Shown here: piece by piece, positions 43,633-53,086 of the stretch
Layout: each line of letters begins with the position of its first letter
How positions within the stretch are numbered: position 1 is the first letter of the stretch
Assembly (NCBI GenBank): GCA_963754645.1
Contig: CAVWGP010000001.1
Span: 434,001-498,000, forward strand
Reading direction: 5' to 3'
DNA: 64,000 bases
Origin: CAVWGP01 sp963754645
GTDB lineage: Bacteria > Pseudomonadota > Alphaproteobacteria > Bin65
Position numbers and translations under genes: made by a program
The notes under the pieces: model-generated
Told to the model about the DNA's origin: nothing
Seen by the model: only the letters and a program-made list of their open reading frames with translations
Database searches by the model: none

Positions 43633-44705
43633 CGCGCGCCTGCTTCGGGAAGCAAAACCGTGGCGGCAGCAGGCCAGCCGAGGCGCACCGACTCGCCCGG
43701 CGACGGCAAGCGCAAGCCCGGCCGCGTCGGACCTTTGAGTTGAACGATGGTGCCGTCGGAAAGGCGCGTGAAAACGCGCACGAAGCCGCCGACGAAGACC
43801 ACATTGTCGATGCTGCCGGCAACGCTGCCTTCGGCGGTTTCGGCGCCGCCGAGCAGGCGAATGCTTTCAGGCCGGATAATGGCCGTCATCGGACCGGCGG
43901 CGGCCCCGGTCGACACGCCATCGACGACGAGGCCGCCCGGTCCTTCGACCCGGCCGGCGCCGCTCAATTGGCCTTGGAAAATATTCGAATCGCCGAGAAA
44001 GTCGGCGGCGAACACGCTGCGCGGGCGAAAGTAGAGACCCTCGGGCGTGTCGATCTGCTCGATGCGCGCCTGATTCATCAGGCAGATGCGATCGGACATC
44101 GTCATCGCTTCTTCCTGGTCGTGCGTGACGTAAACGACGGTGATGCCGAGCCGGCGCTGCAGCGCCTTGATTTCGAGCTGCATCTGGTCGCGCAATTTCT
44201 TGTCGAGCGCGCCCAACGGTTCGTCCATCAGCACGATCGAGGGCTTGTAGACCAGGCAACGCGCCAGCGCGATGCGCTGCTGTTGGCCGCCCGAAAGCTC
44301 GCGCGGCAGGCGCTTCGCGACCATGGGGAGCTGCACGAGATCGAGAATGCGCGCCACCTCCTTGCCGATCTCGGATTCGGGCGCGCGCCGCATGCGCAGC
44401 GGAAAGGCGACGTTTTCCTGCACGGTGAGATGCGGAAACAGCGCGTAATTCTGAAACACCATTCCGATATCGCGTAGATGCGGCGGCAGATAGGTGGAGA
44501 GCTTGCCGCCGATCCACACTTCGCCGGCCGAGGGCGACACCAGGCCGGCGACCATCATCAAGAGCGTCGTCTTGCCCGAGCCCGAAGGCCCCAACAGCGT
44601 GACGAACTCGCCCTCGCTCACTTCGAGCGCGGCACCCTCGAGCGCCACGACGGCGCCGTAGGACTTTGAGAGTCCAACCGTCTTGAGCTTCGTCTTGGCG
44701 GTCAT
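43629..44705 (-). CDS. ABC transporter ATP-binding protein (PotA-like)
   Basis: A 358-residue ATPase of the polyamine/iron/sulfate subfamily. Walker A GPSGSGKTTL, Q-loop VFQNYALFPHLTV, signature LSGGQQQRIALARCL, Walker B IVLMDEPLGALD and switch His VYVTHDQEEA are all intact. The C-terminal 110 residues form a TOBE-type domain. ATG 44705 was chosen; a longer frame has no homology. It energises the fused permease with which it is coupled by an ATGA overlap. Confidence 0.92.
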   Translation of the reverse strand: MTAKTKLKTVGLSKSYGAVVALEGAALEVSEGEFVTLLGPSGSGKTTLLMMVAGLVSPSAGEVWIGGKLSTYLPPHLRDIGMVFQNYALFPHLTVQENVAFPLRMRRAPESEIGKEVARILDLVQLPMVAKRLPRELSGGQQQRIALARCLVYKPSIVLMDEPLGALDKKLRDQMQLEIKALQRRLGITVVYVTHDQEEAMTMSDRICLMNQARIEQIDTPEGLYFRPRSVFAADFLGDSNIFQGQLSGAGRVEGPGGLVVDGVSTGAAAGPMTAIIRPESIRLLGGAETAEGSVAGSIDNVVFVGGFVRVFTRLSDGTIVQLKGPTRPGLRLPSPGESVRLGWPAAATVLLPEAGAR

Positions 44706-44799
44706 GCGCGATCGGGCGCGGCGAGCCGAATACCGGCAACGACGCACGCCCGCCGCGGCAGGGCGGCGGGCGTGCGGACGCGGGGAATTCGGACGGCGA

Positions 44800-45897
44800 T
44801 CAGGTCAGCAGCCAGGCCGTGAAACGCTCCTCGGCCTTTTGGCGATTCTGCGCCCACCATTCTTCCTTCGCGAGGATGATCTTGGGAAAGATATCCGGCG
44901 CCGTCGGCAGTTTGGCGGCGGTGACGGCGGGAATGAACTTGTAGGCGTTCGGATTGGTCGGCCCGTAGGGCAGATGTTCGGTAAAAGCTGCTTGGCGCTT
45001 GGCGTTCGCCGTGAAGGCAACGAAGCGTTTGCCGATGGCGGCTTTCGGATTGCCCTTGGCGATGCCCCAGCCTTCGATCGAGTAGAGGCCCTGGTTCCAC
45101 GTGATCTTCACCGGTCCGCCGGCGTCGGTCACGGTTTGGGCGCGCGCGTTCCAGGTCGGAACCATATCGACTTCGCCGCTTTGCAGGAGCTGCGTCGTTT
45201 GCGCGCCGCCGGTCCACCAGATCGCCACGTTTTTCTTGATCGCGTCGAGCTTCTTGAACGCGCGATCGACATCGAGCGGATAAAGTTTCGCGGGCTCGAC
45301 GCCGTCGGCCAAGAGCGCGATTTCCAACGTGTCGATCGGGCTTTTGCGCAGGGCCCGGCGGCCGGGAAATTTCGCGACATCGAAATAGTCGCGCCAGCTT
45401 TGCGGGCCCTTGTCGCCGAATTTGTCGCTGCGATAGGCGAGAATCGTGCAGTAAACATCGGTGCCCATCCACGCCGGATGGCGCGCTTCGGCCATGATTT
45501 CGTTCATGTCCGGCAGGTTCCAATCGATCGGCTCGAGCAGGCCCTGCGCGTGCAGAATATCGCGCGCCGACAGGGTCAGGGTCACGACATCCCAGGTGTA
45601 GTTTTTGGCCTTGACCATGGTCGCGACTTGGGCGGTCGGCTCGTGCTCGCGCGCGATCTGGACCGAGGTGATGCCGGTTTCGGCGCGGAACGGATCGTGG
45701 AACGCGCCCTTGAAGGCGACGCCGAACGGTCCGCCCGGATCGGCGACGACAATGCGTTCGCCGGCTTGGGCAAGGGCGGCATCGCCGAAGGCGGCGGTTG
45801 CGGCGAGCGCGCCGCTGCCGGCCAGAAACCGGCGGCGATCGAGCTTGACGGCGAACGGCAGCGCCCGCGGCGCGTCGGGATCGCGAAACATCGACAT
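44800..45897 (-). CDS. Extracellular solute-binding protein (PotD-like), Tat signal
   Basis: A 365-residue binding protein of the SBP_bac_8/PotD group. The N-terminus has the twin-arginine signal DRRRFLAGSGALAATAAFGD, so the protein is probably exported folded. The mature part starts ERIVVADPGGPFGVAFKGAF; the ligand-site region includes VAIWWTGGAQTTQLLQSGEV. GGGAGGATACT is immediately upstream of the ATG. It is the first gene of the operon SBP-ATPase-permease-oxidase (45897 to 40482). The substrate may be putrescine, spermidine or a similar amine; inference from the PuuB-like oxidase. Confidence 0.9.
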   Translation of the reverse strand: MSMFRDPDAPRALPFAVKLDRRRFLAGSGALAATAAFGDAALAQAGERIVVADPGGPFGVAFKGAFHDPFRAETGITSVQIAREHEPTAQVATMVKAKNYTWDVVTLTLSARDILHAQGLLEPIDWNLPDMNEIMAEARHPAWMGTDVYCTILAYRSDKFGDKGPQSWRDYFDVAKFPGRRALRKSPIDTLEIALLADGVEPAKLYPLDVDRAFKKLDAIKKNVAIWWTGGAQTTQLLQSGEVDMVPTWNARAQTVTDAGGPVKITWNQGLYSIEGWGIAKGNPKAAIGKRFVAFTANAKRQAAFTEHLPYGPTNPNAYKFIPAVTAAKLPTAPDIFPKIILAKEEWWAQNRQKAEERFTAWLLT

Positions 45898-45996
45898 AGT
45901 ATCCTCCCTGTCGGTTTGATGTTTAGGTCATGCCCTCGGTAACAATAGGCTATTCCACGCGCACGATGGCAGAAATCGCGCCCGCTGGCTATCGGC

Positions 45997-47577
45997 TCAG
46001 GCCGATTTGCGCTTGCCGCGCTCGGCGAGGAATTTCTCCATGACGCGCTGCGGCTCGCCGCTGGCATAGGATTCCTTTTGGATCGGAATGCCGGAATCGA
46101 GCGCGTCGTTGAAGCCGGCCTCGGTCACTTCGCGGAAGCGCCGCTTGTCCAGCCGCATCGCGACTTGCGGTTTGGCGGCAAGGTTCCGCGCCATCTCCAG
46201 CGCGGCGGCCATGACCCGGTCCTTGGGAACCAAATTGTGAATCAGCCCGATCGCGTGGCACTCCGCCGCGTCCATCATGCGGCCCGACAGCGTGAGTTCG
46301 ATCGTGCGCGAAAGGCCGATCATTTCCCGCATCAGCCACGGCCCGAGCGTGCTGGCGATGCCCGAATTGATTTCCGGCTGCCCCATCCGCACGCCGGGAT
46401 GGCCGACACGCACATCGGCGAGCAGCGCCACCTGGAACGCCGACCCGGCGGCGACGCCGTTGAGCGCCGCGATCAGCGGCTTGTCGAGCGCGCGGATTTT
46501 GCCATAGAGGCGCCGCCACTCCTCGATCCATTCCGCGGCGCGGTTGGCGTCGAATTTCTTGGTTTCGTTGAGATCCTGCCCGGCGCTGAAAGCGCGGTCG
46601 CCGGAGCCGGTGATGACGATGGCCTTGACCGACGGATCGGCGTTGAACTTGATCATGGCTTCGGTGAGCTCGACGCGCATCGCCGAGTGCCAGGCATTCA
46701 TCACCTCCGGCCGATTGAGGGTTACGATCGCAACGTCGCCATCTTGCGCGACCTTGATGAATTGTCCCATGCGAGGCTCCTGGTTGCGGATGTTTGGCGG
46801 GGTGGGCAAGGATTGCGGACCGCCGCGCTTGCGGGCGAGAAATTTCGCCATCGCTTGCTGCGGCTCGCCGGTGGCGATGGCCTCGCTTTGATAAAGCGAC
46901 GACGCCGTTTCGGCTTCGCCGAGGCCGCGCCGGAAATGCGCCCGAAATTGACGCAAGGTGAGCGCCAATGCAACCGGCGGCTTGGCGGCCAGCGCATGGG
47001 CGCGTTGCTTTGCGCGGGCCAGCAGATCGGCCGGCGGCGCGATTTCGTGCACGATGCCGGCATGGCGCGCTTCTTCGGCCGGCATCGTGCGGCCGGTCAG
47101 TACCATTTCGGTCGCGCGCGACAGGCCAAGCTGGGTCTGCAACAAGAAGCCGCCGACAATGGCCGGCAGGCCGATATCGATCTCGGCCATGATGAAGCGC
47201 GCGAGCGGAACCGCGATGCGGATATCGCCCATCAGCGCCGTTTCGAAGCCGGCGCCGGCGGCGACGCCGTTGATCGCATGCACCAAAGGCTTCGGGAACG
47301 ACGAAACGGCGGTAAAATACGCGGTCCAGGATTCCATCCACTTCGCGCCGTCGTCGCGGCCGAGCGCCTCGCTCTCGCGCACATCCTGTCCGGCGCAAAA
47401 TGCGCGCTCGCCCGCGCCCGTCATCACGGCCGCGGCGATCTCCGGATCCCGCGAAAGGCCCTGCAAAGCCGAGGAAACCGCCAAGCGCGTCGCGGTGTCG
47501 AGCGCGTTGAGCGAGGACGGACGGTTCAGCGTCAGGACCGCAATCCGCCCTTCCCGCTCGACGATGAGCCCGCTCAT
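45997..47577 (-). CDS. Fused tandem enoyl-CoA hydratase/isomerase (two crotonase domains)
   Basis: A 526-residue single frame containing two complete crotonases without an intervening stop. Domain 1 (about 1-255): VLTLNRPSSLNALD, RAFCAGQDVRE, NGVAAGAGFETAL. Domain 2 (about 270-526): VTLNRPEVMNAWHS, RAFSAGQDLNE, NGVAAGSAFQVALLADVRVG. The two C-terminal tails are similar (SEAIATGEPQQAMAKFLA versus ESYASGEPQRVMEKFLAE), pointing to a tandem duplication. The linker codons include AGGAG 6 bp before an internal ATG at 46770, so domain 2 may also be made separately (257 residues). Either a real fusion or loss of the first stop codon. It diverges from the ornithine-cyclodeaminase-like gene. Confidence 0.85.
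   Translation of the reverse strand: MSGLIVEREGRIAVLTLNRPSSLNALDTATRLAVSSALQGLSRDPEIAAAVMTGAGERAFCAGQDVRESEALGRDDGAKWMESWTAYFTAVSSFPKPLVHAINGVAAGAGFETALMGDIRIAVPLARFIMAEIDIGLPAIVGGFLLQTQLGLSRATEMVLTGRTMPAEEARHAGIVHEIAPPADLLARAKQRAHALAAKPPVALALTLRQFRAHFRRGLGEAETASSLYQSEAIATGEPQQAMAKFLARKRGGPQSLPTPPNIRNQEPRMGQFIKVAQDGDVAIVTLNRPEVMNAWHSAMRVELTEAMIKFNADPSVKAIVITGSGDRAFSAGQDLNETKKFDANRAAEWIEEWRRLYGKIRALDKPLIAALNGVAAGSAFQVALLADVRVGHPGVRMGQPEINSGIASTLGPWLMREMIGLSRTIELTLSGRMMDAAECHAIGLIHNLVPKDRVMAAALEMARNLAAKPQVAMRLDKRRFREVTEAGFNDALDSGIPIQKESYASGEPQRVMEKFLAERGKRKSA
46771..46781 (-). promoter_or_regulatory. Internal ribosome-binding site between the two crotonase domains
   Basis: On the reverse strand AGGAGCCTCGC precedes the in-frame ATG at 46770. 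This is a better Shine-Dalgarno than many true starts in the window and suggests that domain 2 was, or still is, an independent translation unit. Confidence 0.55.
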
Positions 47578-47718
47578 CGGAACGCCCTCGGCCGGAAGCG
47601 GCCGTTGTTGCATCTTGCTATCGGAGGCGACATTGTGCGGCGAACGATACGCACACGCGTTTCCGACCGTCAATAAGGCAACGATGCGATCCGACCGACG
47701 AACGACGCCAAGCGCCGG

Positions 47719-48696
47719 ATGAGCGAAAACGCGCGGACATTGCTGTATCTCGCCGACCGCGACATTGCGCGATTGGATGTGAAGCCCGACGCGGCGCGGT
47801 CGGCGATCGAGGACGCGCTGCGCCTCGCCCCCGGCGATCTGGTCGCTGTTCCCAAACTCCATCTTCGCCTCGGCAACGGCGATTCGTTCCAGGCAATGCC
47901 GGCCGCCGCGCGCAGCTTGGGCCTCGCTTTGGTGAAATGGACCGGCGTCGTGGCCGAGCGCGGCGATCCCGGCCTGCCCAATGTCAACGCCCTCATTGCG
48001 CTCAACGATATCGCCGGCGGCCAGCCGGTTGCCGTGATGGGCGGAAACGGCATCACGGCGTTGCGCACCGCCGCGATGTCGGCGATCGCGGCCCAGCGCC
48101 TTGCCCGCGCGGATAGCGGCGTCATCGCCTTCGTCGGCACCGGCCGGCAAGCGCGGAGCCATCTCGCCGCGTTCCAGCCGCTGTTTCGCGGCTTGCGGCG
48201 CGCGTTGCTGTTCGGCCGCACGGCCGCTTCCGTTGCATCGTTTGCCGGCGCGGTTCGCGCCGCCGGCCTCGAATGCGCGATTTGCGCCGCCGCCCGGGAC
48301 GCACTCGAAAGCGCCGATATCGTGGTGACAAGCGTACCCTCCGCGGCGGGGCTTGTACCCTTTTTGGATGGCGCATGGCTCCAGCCGGGCGCGTTCGCGG
48401 CGATGGTCGATCTCGGCCGGTCCTGGCGCCCCGAAACGATCCGCGAATTCGACGTGATGGCGACCGACGACCGGATCCAGAGCGCGGCCATCGCGGCGGA
48501 CGGCAAACTCGCTCACGCCGGGCCGTGGCATGCCGACCTTGCCGATCTTGCGAGCGGCCGTCACGCCGGCCGCGCCGGACCGGAGCAGCGGACGGGATTC
48601 ATATTCGCCGGTATCGCGCTTGCCGATCTCGCGGTTGCGGCATTGATCTATCGCCGCGCCGTCGCCGCCGGCCTGGGCACGCGGCTCGAAGCATAG
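47719..48696 (+). CDS. Ornithine cyclodeaminase/mu-crystallin family protein
   Basis: A 325-residue NAD(P)-dependent enzyme. GLALVKWTGV, VNALIALNDIAGGQPVAVMG, ITALRTAAMSAIAAQRLAR and the Rossmann motif VIAFVGTGRQARSHLAAFQP are typical. DIVVTSVPSAAG corresponds to the ADIVVTAT segment of the family. Members perform ornithine or alanine/imine interconversions. The DadA-like oxidase gene starts 17 bp downstream, so the two may jointly handle an amino acid and its imino form. Its start region has only a weak ribosome-binding site. Confidence 0.87.
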   Translation: MSENARTLLYLADRDIARLDVKPDAARSAIEDALRLAPGDLVAVPKLHLRLGNGDSFQAMPAAARSLGLALVKWTGVVAERGDPGLPNVNALIALNDIAGGQPVAVMGGNGITALRTAAMSAIAAQRLARADSGVIAFVGTGRQARSHLAAFQPLFRGLRRALLFGRTAASVASFAGAVRAAGLECAICAAARDALESADIVVTSVPSAAGLVPFLDGAWLQPGAFAAMVDLGRSWRPETIREFDVMATDDRIQSAAIAADGKLAHAGPWHADLADLASGRHAGRAGPEQRTGFIFAGIALADLAVAALIYRRAVAAGLGTRLEA

Positions 48697-48713
48697 GCAA
48701 TGGAGCCAATCGC

Positions 48714-49955
48714 ATGGGACTGACTATTGCCGTCGTGGGTGCCGGAATCGTCGGCGTGTGCAGCGCGAGTTACCTCCAGCGCGACGGCCACGCCGTGACG
48801 ATCTTCGATCCGGTTCCGCCGGGCGGGAGCTGCTCTTTCGGCAATATCGGCAGTCTCTCGCCGGGAAGCTGCGTGCCGCTCGCCATGCCCGGCGTGTTGC
48901 GCAAGGTGCCGAAATGGCTGATGCAGCCCGATGGGCCCTTGCACATAGCGCCGAAACGGTTCTTTGCCGCCCTGCCTTGGCTCGCGCGTTTCATCGGCGC
49001 GGCGGCGCCATCGCGCGTGCGCCACATCGCCGGTGCGATGCATGCGCTCCATTCGCAAACCTTCGAGGCTTACGCGCCGCTGCTCAAATCGGCCGGCGCC
49101 GAGGAACTGGTGCGGCGGCCGGGCCAGCTTTTCGTGTTCGAAAGCGAAGCAAGCTACCAACACGGCCTCGCCGAAATCGAATTGCGCCGCGCCCATGGCG
49201 AGCGCCAGGAAATCCTCGGCCCCGACGAGATGGCGCAACTGGAACCGGCTCTGGCGATGCGCGGCGCGCGCGGCGTGTTCCTGCCCGATGCCGGGCACTG
49301 CGTCGATCCCGAAGGCCTCGTGATCGCGCTTGCCGAAGCCTTTGTCCGCGGCGGCGGACGCATCCTGCGCCAGCGCGTGAGCGGATTGTCGGCGACCGCC
49401 GAGGGAGCGACGCTCCACATAGCCGGGGAATCGTCGCGCTTCGATCGCGTCGTCATCGCCGGCGGCGCCTGGTCGAACGATCTGCTCCGCCCGCTCGGCG
49501 CCAGCGTCCCGCTCGAGAGCCTGCGCGGATACCACGCCGTGCTGCGCAAAGCCGGGCGCATGCCGCGCATGGCGATCCGCTTCACCGAGGCGAAAATCAT
49601 GGCGGCGCCGATGGCGATGGGCCTTCGCATCGGCGGCATGATCGAAATCGCGGGACTCGCCGCCCCGCCGCGCCCCGGCCGCGCAAAGGCCTTGGCCGAG
49701 CTGGCCGCGCGGCTATTTCGCGACGTCGATCCCGGCGACTATACGGAGTGGATGGGCCATCGGCCCGGAACGCCGGACACCTTGCCGGTGATCGGGCCAC
49801 TGACGCGTCACGCGTCCGTCATCTGTGCTTTCGGTCATGGCCAAACCGGCCTGACCGGCGGCGCCGTCACCGGCCGGCTCGTCGCCGATCATGTCGCCGG
49901 ACGCGCGCCCGCGTTGGCGCCCGCGCCCTATTTGCCGGCCCGATTCGGAGCGTGA
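48714..49955 (+). CDS. FAD-dependent D-amino-acid dehydrogenase-like oxidoreductase (DadA family)
   Basis: A 413-residue DAO-family flavoenzyme. IAVVGAGIVGVCSASYLQRD is the FAD-binding motif. CSFGNIGSLSPGSCVPLAMP and PDAGHCVDPEGLVIALAEAF follow the DadA pattern, as does the C-terminal EWMGHRPGTPDTLPVIGPL and FGHGQTGLTGGAVTGRLVAD. It oxidises D-amino acids or similar amines to imino acids, passing electrons to the quinone pool. The start at 48714 is preceded by a weak GGAG (48702-48705). Cotranscribed with the ornithine-cyclodeaminase-like gene. Confidence 0.9.
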   Translation: MGLTIAVVGAGIVGVCSASYLQRDGHAVTIFDPVPPGGSCSFGNIGSLSPGSCVPLAMPGVLRKVPKWLMQPDGPLHIAPKRFFAALPWLARFIGAAAPSRVRHIAGAMHALHSQTFEAYAPLLKSAGAEELVRRPGQLFVFESEASYQHGLAEIELRRAHGERQEILGPDEMAQLEPALAMRGARGVFLPDAGHCVDPEGLVIALAEAFVRGGGRILRQRVSGLSATAEGATLHIAGESSRFDRVVIAGGAWSNDLLRPLGASVPLESLRGYHAVLRKAGRMPRMAIRFTEAKIMAAPMAMGLRIGGMIEIAGLAAPPRPGRAKALAELAARLFRDVDPGDYTEWMGHRPGTPDTLPVIGPLTRHASVICAFGHGQTGLTGGAVTGRLVADHVAGRAPALAPAPYLPARFGA

Positions 49956-50059
49956 AACCGGCCGGCGCGGTTGCGGCGGCCGGCTGCCTTGACAGCCCAG
50001 ACCGGCGATGATCGTATCTCTAACCGCGTTCCGACCGCGAAATCTTCGCCGAGGCCTCG

Positions 50060-51721
50060 ATGCGCATTGACGATCCGCAAATCCCGCCGGAGCGGATGCA
50101 GGAATTCCTCCGCGCCGGCCTTTGGATCGAGACCACGACGAACGACGAACTCGAACGCGCCGCCGCGAAAACGCCGGGCAAGCTCGCCATCGTCGATAGC
50201 CGGGTGCGGATCGACTATGCGGCCTACTATGCACGCGCCCAGCGCCTGGCGAGCCGCTTCGTCAAGATGGGCCTGACGAGCGACGACGTCGTCGCCATCC
50301 AATTGCCGAATTGGAGCGAGTTCGCCGTGGCGCTCAATGCGGCGCAACTGGCGGGCATTCCGTTCTGCCAATTCCACAGCGATTTCCGCAATCGCGAGGT
50401 GGAATTCATCCTCGGCTTTACCGACGCATCGACGATCATCATCCCCAAGGAATTCCGGCGCTTCGATCACGTCGCCATGCTGCGCGAACTCAAGCCCAAG
50501 CTGCCGAAGCTCAAGCACATCATGGTCGTGGGCGAGGACGTACCGGCCGATTGTTTCGACTTGCGCCGTTATCTCGACGCGGGCGGGCCGCTCGAAGTGC
50601 CCGAGGCCGAACTGCGCAAGCGCCGGCCGCATGCCAATGCGCTGGCGCGCACGGCCTTTACGTCGGGAACCACGGGCGATCCGAAAGCGGTCTTGCATCT
50701 GCACAACACGACGCATTGCGCAATCCGCTTTCTCAATCGCGGCCAAAAAATTTCCGACAAGAGCGTGTTCCTCGTCTTTCTTCCGGTCGGCTTGAACTGG
50801 GGCCTGTTCAACGCGCTGCAAAGCCTTTCCGCCGGCTGCACCATGGTGATGCAGGATATTTTCAAACCCGATGACGCGTTGGAACTCATTCAGCGCGAAC
50901 GGGTGACGCATTTCTGCTGCGCGCCGGCGCACCTCGTTTCGATGCTGAACACGCCGAATTTCAAGAAATACGACTTGTCGTCGCTGCAAGTAATGATGAC
51001 CGGCGGCGCTTCGTGCCCGATCGAGGTGATCCGCGAAACCGTGGCGCGCATGCCGGGCCATCTGCTCGAAATGTACGGCATGCTCGAATGCGGCACCCAG
51101 GCGCACACGTTGCTGAGCGAAAACCCGGAAGACGTTTGCGGCCTCGTCGGCAAGGCCGTGCCGGAAATGAAGCTCAAGGTCGTCGATGCCGAGAATCGCG
51201 AATGCCCGCCGGGGCAGATCGGCGAAATCCTCACCGACGGCCCCTCGGTGACGATCGGATACTACAAGAATCCCGACGCGAACCGGCGGAGCTTCACCAA
51301 GGACGGCTGGTTTCACACCGGCGATCTCGGCGCGTTCGACGCGAAAGGCTATCTCCGCATCACCGGCCGCAAGAAGGAAATGATCATCCGCGGCGGCGCC
51401 AACATCTATCCGCGCGAAATCGAGGAGGTGCTGTACCAGCACCCCAAGGTCATGGACGCCGCCGTCGTCGGCCTGCCCGATGCGCGCCTGGGCGAGCGCG
51501 TGTGCGCTTGCATCGTGCCGAAAGCCGGCCAGAGTCTCGGCTTCGACGAGATGATCGATTTCCTGCGGCCGAAGATCGCGACGTATAAGCTGCCCGAGTT
51601 CCTGCACATCATGAAGGATCTGCCGCGCACGCCGACCGGAAAAATCCAGAAGGGGCCGCTGCGCGATATCGTCGTGCCCCATCTCGCCGGCGCGCAACCG
51701 GCTGGCGGCAAGACATCGTGA
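50060..51721 (+). CDS. AMP-dependent carboxylate-CoA ligase (alicyclic/aryl acid type)
   Basis: A 553-residue ANL enzyme. P-loop ARTAFTSGTTGDPKAVLHLH (slightly unusual AV in place of GV), A5 LEMYGMLECGTQAHTL, hinge DGWFHTGDLGAFDAKGYLRI, GRKKEMIIRGGANIYPREIE, and catalytic Lys in RTPTGKIQKGPL. The pattern is close to cyclohexanecarboxylate-CoA or dihydroxybenzoate-AMP ligase types. GAGG lies 6 bp before the ATG. It stands immediately before the liv-type transporter set and probably activates the acid that the transporter imports. Confidence 0.9.
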   Translation: MRIDDPQIPPERMQEFLRAGLWIETTTNDELERAAAKTPGKLAIVDSRVRIDYAAYYARAQRLASRFVKMGLTSDDVVAIQLPNWSEFAVALNAAQLAGIPFCQFHSDFRNREVEFILGFTDASTIIIPKEFRRFDHVAMLRELKPKLPKLKHIMVVGEDVPADCFDLRRYLDAGGPLEVPEAELRKRRPHANALARTAFTSGTTGDPKAVLHLHNTTHCAIRFLNRGQKISDKSVFLVFLPVGLNWGLFNALQSLSAGCTMVMQDIFKPDDALELIQRERVTHFCCAPAHLVSMLNTPNFKKYDLSSLQVMMTGGASCPIEVIRETVARMPGHLLEMYGMLECGTQAHTLLSENPEDVCGLVGKAVPEMKLKVVDAENRECPPGQIGEILTDGPSVTIGYYKNPDANRRSFTKDGWFHTGDLGAFDAKGYLRITGRKKEMIIRGGANIYPREIEEVLYQHPKVMDAAVVGLPDARLGERVCACIVPKAGQSLGFDEMIDFLRPKIATYKLPEFLHIMKDLPRTPTGKIQKGPLRDIVVPHLAGAQPAGGKTS

Positions 51722-51784
51722 CAGGACGCGACGCGGATTGCCGCGCGCGCAATCGATTTTCATAATTCCAGGGAGGAAACGACG

Positions 51785-53006
51785 ATGAATCTGAAATTCA
51801 AATCGACTCTAACGGCGCTCGGATTTGCCGCGGCCTTCGCGGCGGCACCGGCCGCCGCGCAGGATGGCGTAACCGCCGATACGATCACGATCGGCGCCTA
51901 TGGCCCGATCACCGGGCCCGCGGCCTATATCGGCTTGGGCGGGCGCGACGGCATGTCGCTCGCGGTCAAGGAAATCAACGATGCGGGCGGCATTCATGGC
52001 CGGAAAATACGCGTCGTGTTCGAAGACGACGGTTTTTCGCCGACGCGCGCACTTTCGGGCGTGAAGAAACTGGTCGAGCAGGACAAGGCGTTCCTGATCT
52101 TCGGCGTTTCGGGCAGCAATCCGACGGTCGGGACGATCGAGTATCTGCGCGAAAGCAAGATCCCGACTTATGTTTCGATCGCCTCGGCGCCGCAAGTGAC
52201 GCGGCCTTTCAGCAAATATATGTTCCGCGGCGGCACCACTGAAGCCGTGCGCTACGGCGAACTCTACGCCGAGTTCGTCGCCGAATTCCTGCAGGCCAAG
52301 AAGGTCGCGATCCTCAGCGGCGCCGACGAATTCGCCAAGAACGAGGGCGACGCCACCGAGCGCATGTTGCAGCAATGGTTCAACATCAAGCCGCTGCTGC
52401 GCGTCGAGTTCAAGGTCGGCGACAAGGATTTCACGCCGCAATTGCTCAAGATCAAGGAGGCCAATCCCGAAGTCATCTTCAGCTTCGGCCACGTCACCGA
52501 GGCCTCGATTTTCGTGCGCCAGGCGCGCGAACTCGGCCTGCGCCAGCCCTTCTTCGGCAGCGGCGCCATGGTCGACAACGCGCTGATCGCCAATGCCGGC
52601 TACGCGGCCGAGGGCTTCATGGGCGGCTGGCTCACCGGCCTGTTTCTCGACTCGGCGCATCCCGACATGGTCAAATTCCTGGCGGGCTGGAATAAGCTCA
52701 ACCCGAACGCGCCCAAAGGCCGGCCCAATGTTTTCGACGTGCTCGGCTATACCGACATGTACGTCGTCGGCCGAAGGCCTGCGCAATGCCGGCAAGGATT
52801 TGACCCGCGACCGATTTATCGCCGCGCTCGAAGGCGTCAAGGAATACCGGGTCAGCGAGATCGCGACGCCGCGCACCTTCACCGATTGGCACCATATCGG
52901 CAATCTCCGCATGAGCATGATGGTCGTCATCAATCAGCGTTGGGTGCCGCTGCGCTGGGATCCGAAACGCGAGAGCCTGATCCTGCAGGACTACAAGAAA
53001 AAGTAA
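51785..53006 (+). pseudogene. Liv-type ABC substrate-binding protein, one frameshift near the C-terminus
   Basis: About 407 residues once joined (Peripla_BP_6). Signal peptide residues 1-25 (APAAAQ), then DTITIGAYGPITGPAAYIGL. The first frame is intact to DVLGYTDMYVV; the second continues AEGLRNAGKDLTRDRFIAAL and ends NQRWVPLRWDP...YKKK at 53006. One extra G at about 52769-52770 (GTCGGCCGAAGG for GTCGCCGAAGG) explains the break. GGGAGGAAACGACG precedes the ATG. It is followed by livH, livM, livG and livF genes in the same direction, so this is the cognate binding protein of that importer. Confidence 0.83.
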
Positions 53007-53086
53007 GCGGCTAGACCGAGCCGGGCGGCGCCGGACATGAAGCGCCGCCCGCCCTGCCGCGCCCGCGATACACGCATGCCTCGCGC

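Noticed and set aside
46078..47676. Long forward open frame of more than 500 codons antisense to the crotonase gene
   Set aside because: It is a GC-driven shadow: arginine/histidine-rich translation, no ribosome-binding site, and the opposite strand encodes clear crotonase motifs.
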